From assembly GCA_963761615.1 (NCBI GenBank), contig CAVXGU010000003.1, positions 2,728,001-2,792,000 of the forward strand: a DNA stretch of 64,000 bases, written 5' to 3'. Below are positions 61,844-64,000 of this stretch, in pieces; position 1 is the stretch's first letter; every line of letters starts with the position of its first letter. Made by a program: the position numbers and the translations under genes. Under the pieces are notes generated by a model that searched no databases, was not told the DNA's origin, and worked only from the letters and a program-made list of their open reading frames with translations. The stretch comes from CAVXGU01 sp963761615. Its GTDB lineage: Bacteria; Acidobacteriota; Vicinamibacteria; Vicinamibacterales; CAVVIG01.

Positions 61844-62338
61844 CTAGACTCCGATGGCGATCACGTCCCGGAGAGCGCCCCAGGTCCCGACATCCTGGCT
61901 GAGGAGCGTCTGCAGGTAGAGCGACACGTCCTCGGCCGGGAACTGGCCCTGAATGGCCGCGACGGCAGCGGGGATCTTCTCCGGATCCGGCTTGACCTCG
62001 TCGTCCTCGATGAGCCCGTCCGTATGGGCGATACCGAGGGCGTCGAGAAAGGCCCCCATCAGCCGCCGCTGCGCGGACAGGTGGTACACGATGAGGGCGC
62101 GGGCGGCGACGGAGTCCGGCACCGCGAGCAGACTGGCCAGGTGGCGGGTCTTCCGGTCGAGGTCGAGGCCAATCACCGTCTTGGGGCGGAACTTCTTCTG
62201 CTGCGCGATGAGGAGCGCGGCCTGCACCTGGTCGTCGATCGCGTCGTCGTCGCTCCAGAATGCCCGGGCCACCTTGAGGCGCTGATCGCTGGTCATCTGT
62301 TTCCACAGGCGTGACGGGGTCAGATTCGGCGCGTCCAT
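61844..62338 (-). CDS. Conserved soluble protein of unknown function
   Basis: 164 residues, helical, no signal: LWKQMTSDQRLKVARAFWSDDDAIDDQVQAALLIAQQKKFRPKTVIGLDLDRKTRHLASLL. No family recognised. Coupled to the SDR gene downstream (2 nt). TAGAAT lies exactly 7 nt before ATG 62338, so the transcript is probably leaderless. Confidence 0.7.
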   Translation of the reverse strand: MDAPNLTPSRLWKQMTSDQRLKVARAFWSDDDAIDDQVQAALLIAQQKKFRPKTVIGLDLDRKTRHLASLLAVPDSVAARALIVYHLSAQRRLMGAFLDALGIAHTDGLIEDDEVKPDPEKIPAAVAAIQGQFPAEDVSLYLQTLLSQDVGTWGALRDVIAIGV

Positions 62339-62344
62339 TCCTGC

Positions 62345-62351
62345 TATTCTA
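62345..62351. promoter_or_regulatory. overlapping divergent -10 elements
   Basis: TATTCTA reads as TATTCT on the + strand (toward the AlgI-like gene) and TAGAAT on the - strand (toward the 164-residue gene). The two start codons are 36 bp apart, so this near-palindrome may serve both directions. Confidence 0.45.
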
Positions 62352-62374
62352 GTCGGGACGAGCCGCCACCGCCG

Positions 62375-63838
62375 GTGCTGTTCACCGAACCCACGTTTCT
62401 CTTTCTGTTCCTGCCGGTCCTCCTGGCGCTCTACTTCGCCCCGCGCGCAGGCGGAGCCCGTGCGCACGCCCGCTACGCCAACTGGCTGCTCTTGGCCGCG
62501 AGCGTCGTCTTCTACGTGACCGGCGGCGGCTGGTTCACGCTCCTGATGCTCGGCTCGATCGCCTTCAACTACCGGATGGCCATCGGGGTCGACCGGAGCC
62601 GCGGCACGCCGGCGGCCCACTGGTGGCTCGGGATCGCCATCGCGGTCAACCTCACCGTCCTCGGCATCTTCAAGTACGCCAACTTCTTCGCGGACAACGT
62701 CAACGCCCTGATGCTGGCGACGGGTGGAACCGCCCTGCACGTGCCGCGCGTCCTGCTGCCGATCGGGATCTCCTTCTTCACCTTCCACGCCATCTCCTAC
62801 GTCGTCGACGTCCACCGGAAGGACGCCGCAGCGCAGAAGAACCCCGTGCACGCCGCGCTCTACCTGCTGCTGTTCCCGCAGCTGATCGCCGGACCGATCA
62901 TCCGCTACCGCGACATCGCCGACCAGCTCGCCCGCCGGACGGTCGGCCTGGACGACTTTGCGATCGGGGCGCGCCGGTTCGTGACCGGGCTGGCCAAGAA
63001 GGTCCTCGTGGCGAACATCGTGAGCCAGCCGGCCGATCGGATCTTCGCGATGCCCCCCGCGCAGTGGACAGCCGCCTACGCGTGGATCGGCGTCGTGTGC
63101 TACACGCTCCAGATCTACTTCGACTTCTCCGGCTACTCGGACATGGCCATCGGCCTGGGCCGGATGTTCGGCTTCCGCTTCCCCGAGAACTTCCGCTGGC
63201 CGTACGTCGCCCGGACGGTGCGGGAGTTCTGGCAGCGCTGGCACATCACCCTGTCGACGTGGTTCCGCGACTATCTCTACATCCCGCTCGGCGGCAACCG
63301 GCTGTCGCCCGCCAGGACCTACGCCAACCTCGTGACCGTGTTCTTCCTGTGCGGACTCTGGCATGGCGCGAGCTGGAACTTCGTCATCTGGGGCCTGCTC
63401 CACGGGACGTTCCTGGTCCTCGAGCGTCTCGGCATGGCCCGGCGCATCGCCGGCTGGTGGGCACCGCTCCAGCACGCCTACACGATGGCGGTGGTGATGG
63501 TGGGCTGGGTGTTCTTCCGGGCCGACACGCTGACGCACGCCATGCTGTTCCTCAAGGCCATGGCGGGCCTCGGCGCCGGCGCGCCGACGCCGTACGCGAC
63601 GGCCTGGTTCCTGACCCCGGTGGTCTGGCTCTCCCTGCTGGCGGGCATCGTGCTGTCGGCGCCTGTCGCGCCACGCCTGGCGCAGTGGCGCGACCGCGTC
63701 GTCGGCGACGGCGCGCGACCGGCGGCCGCCTGGTCGATGGCGGCGGCCGCCTCGGCGGGCTTCACGATCCTCCTGCTGGCCTCCATCATCCAGGTCGCAG
63801 CCGGCACGTACGACCCGTTCATCTACTTCAGGTTCTGA
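62375..63838 (+). CDS. MBOAT family O-acyltransferase (AlgI-like)
   Basis: 487 residues, GTG start, about eleven membrane helices. Begins TEPTFLFLFLPVLLALYFAP; core REFWQRWHITLSTWFRDYLYIPLGGNR and LCGLWHGASWNFVIWGLLHG with the catalytic-site His. Moves acyl groups across the membrane for O-acetylation of exopolysaccharide, with an AlgJ/AlgX-type protein such as the next gene. Stop overlaps the next start (TGATG). Confidence 0.92.
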   Translation: MLFTEPTFLFLFLPVLLALYFAPRAGGARAHARYANWLLLAASVVFYVTGGGWFTLLMLGSIAFNYRMAIGVDRSRGTPAAHWWLGIAIAVNLTVLGIFKYANFFADNVNALMLATGGTALHVPRVLLPIGISFFTFHAISYVVDVHRKDAAAQKNPVHAALYLLLFPQLIAGPIIRYRDIADQLARRTVGLDDFAIGARRFVTGLAKKVLVANIVSQPADRIFAMPPAQWTAAYAWIGVVCYTLQIYFDFSGYSDMAIGLGRMFGFRFPENFRWPYVARTVREFWQRWHITLSTWFRDYLYIPLGGNRLSPARTYANLVTVFFLCGLWHGASWNFVIWGLLHGTFLVLERLGMARRIAGWWAPLQHAYTMAVVMVGWVFFRADTLTHAMLFLKAMAGLGAGAPTPYATAWFLTPVVWLSLLAGIVLSAPVAPRLAQWRDRVVGDGARPAAAWSMAAAASAGFTILLLASIIQVAAGTYDPFIYFRF

Positions 63839-64000
63839 TGGCCGATCCCCTCCCCTCCTCGCGGGCCTCGCGCGCCATGCGGACCGCGCTCGCGGCGGTC
63901 TTCCTGGCGATCGTCGCTGCGCCCGGCATCGGCCTCATCGTGAGCACGCACGCGGCCACGGTGTCGGCGACCGAGATGCGCGACCTCGCCCCCTGGCCGG
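63838..64000 (+). CDS. AlgJ/AlgX-like O-acetyltransferase, 3' truncated
   Basis: The first 54 residues are visible before the window ends: signal anchor (ALAAVFLAIVAAPGIGLIVS) then VSATEMRDLAPWP, the typical N-terminal EMRxLAPxP region of AlgJ-type proteins. The overlap with the AlgI-like gene supports the assignment; catalytic residues are outside the window. Confidence 0.7.
   Translation, partial: MADPLPSSRASRAMRTALAAVFLAIVAAPGIGLIVSTHAATVSATEMRDLAPWP

Noticed and set aside
1..64000. tRNA, rRNA or insertion sequences
   Set aside because: None was recognised by eye on either strand; a tRNAscan or IS search could still find something missed.

Overview
The window looks like chromosomal DNA from an uncultured or little-studied acidobacterium, probably of the Vicinamibacteria type. 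This is inferred from very high GC, short gene spacing, and families typical of that group: an ADOP-type ABC permease next to a PadR regulator, tandem CBM9/DUF5916 outer-membrane proteins, a DUF6152 protein beside its usual secreted partner, an S8 protease ending in WGDTVVWGN repeats, PIG-L/NEW3 proteins and Gly/Arg-rich linkers. No rRNA, tRNA, CRISPR array, integrase, transposase or phage gene was seen.

Layout. 1-3.6 kb: a truncated PIG-L deacetylase and a beta-propeller gene interrupted by an in-frame TGA. 3.6-4.0 kb: a gene-free divergent region with several hairpins and a canonical intrinsic terminator, a candidate structured RNA. 4.0-6.9 kb: four overlapping genes (transglutaminase-like McjB-type protein, MBL-fold/double-rhodanese protein, two DUF6644 membrane proteins). 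7-11.5 kb: DUF6152 pair, cold-shock protein, membrane protein, zinc-ribbon protein and an SPFH protein with a C-terminal helix-turn-helix. 11.7-18.9 kb: a flippase-like/Mg-type P-ATPase fusion, MsrP, a slipin-NfeD operon and TerB. 18.9-23.9 kb: GT1 glycosyltransferase, a TIGR00300-YfiT-DinB operon, a secreted protein and an M23 peptidase. 24-30.8 kb: an AddAB-type helicase/nuclease pair. 30.9-37.5 kb: proteases, a TraB/GumN protein, a flavin amine oxidase, a CoA-binding protein and oligoendopeptidase F. 37.7-46.8 kb: two DUF5916 proteins (one frameshifted), an M20 peptidase, the ADOP permease and PadR. 46.9-50.8 kb: small secreted proteins, the S8 protease, a damaged GNAT gene and an XRE regulator. 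51-55.8 kb: four type IV minor pilin genes. 55.8-64 kb: MFS exporter, quinone oxidoreductase, threonine synthase and homoserine kinase, a threonine-dehydrogenase-type SDR, and an AlgI/AlgJ-type O-acyltransferase pair cut by the window end.

Themes. Many genes are translationally coupled (ATGA, GTGA or TGATG overlaps). Several start codons lie 6-7 nt after a -10-like hexamer with no ribosome binding site, suggesting leaderless transcripts; the XRE gene is the best case because a -35 is also present. Three loci carry disruptions (nonsense at 3161-3163, frameshift near 40380, frameshift near 50367 plus a missing start), which may be real decay or residual assembly errors. Short tandem repeats with 8- or 9-bp periods occur between genes and, in frame, inside addB. 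The most unusual items are the structured RNA/terminator region, the flippase-P-ATPase fusion, the SPFH-HTH fusion and the repeat islands.
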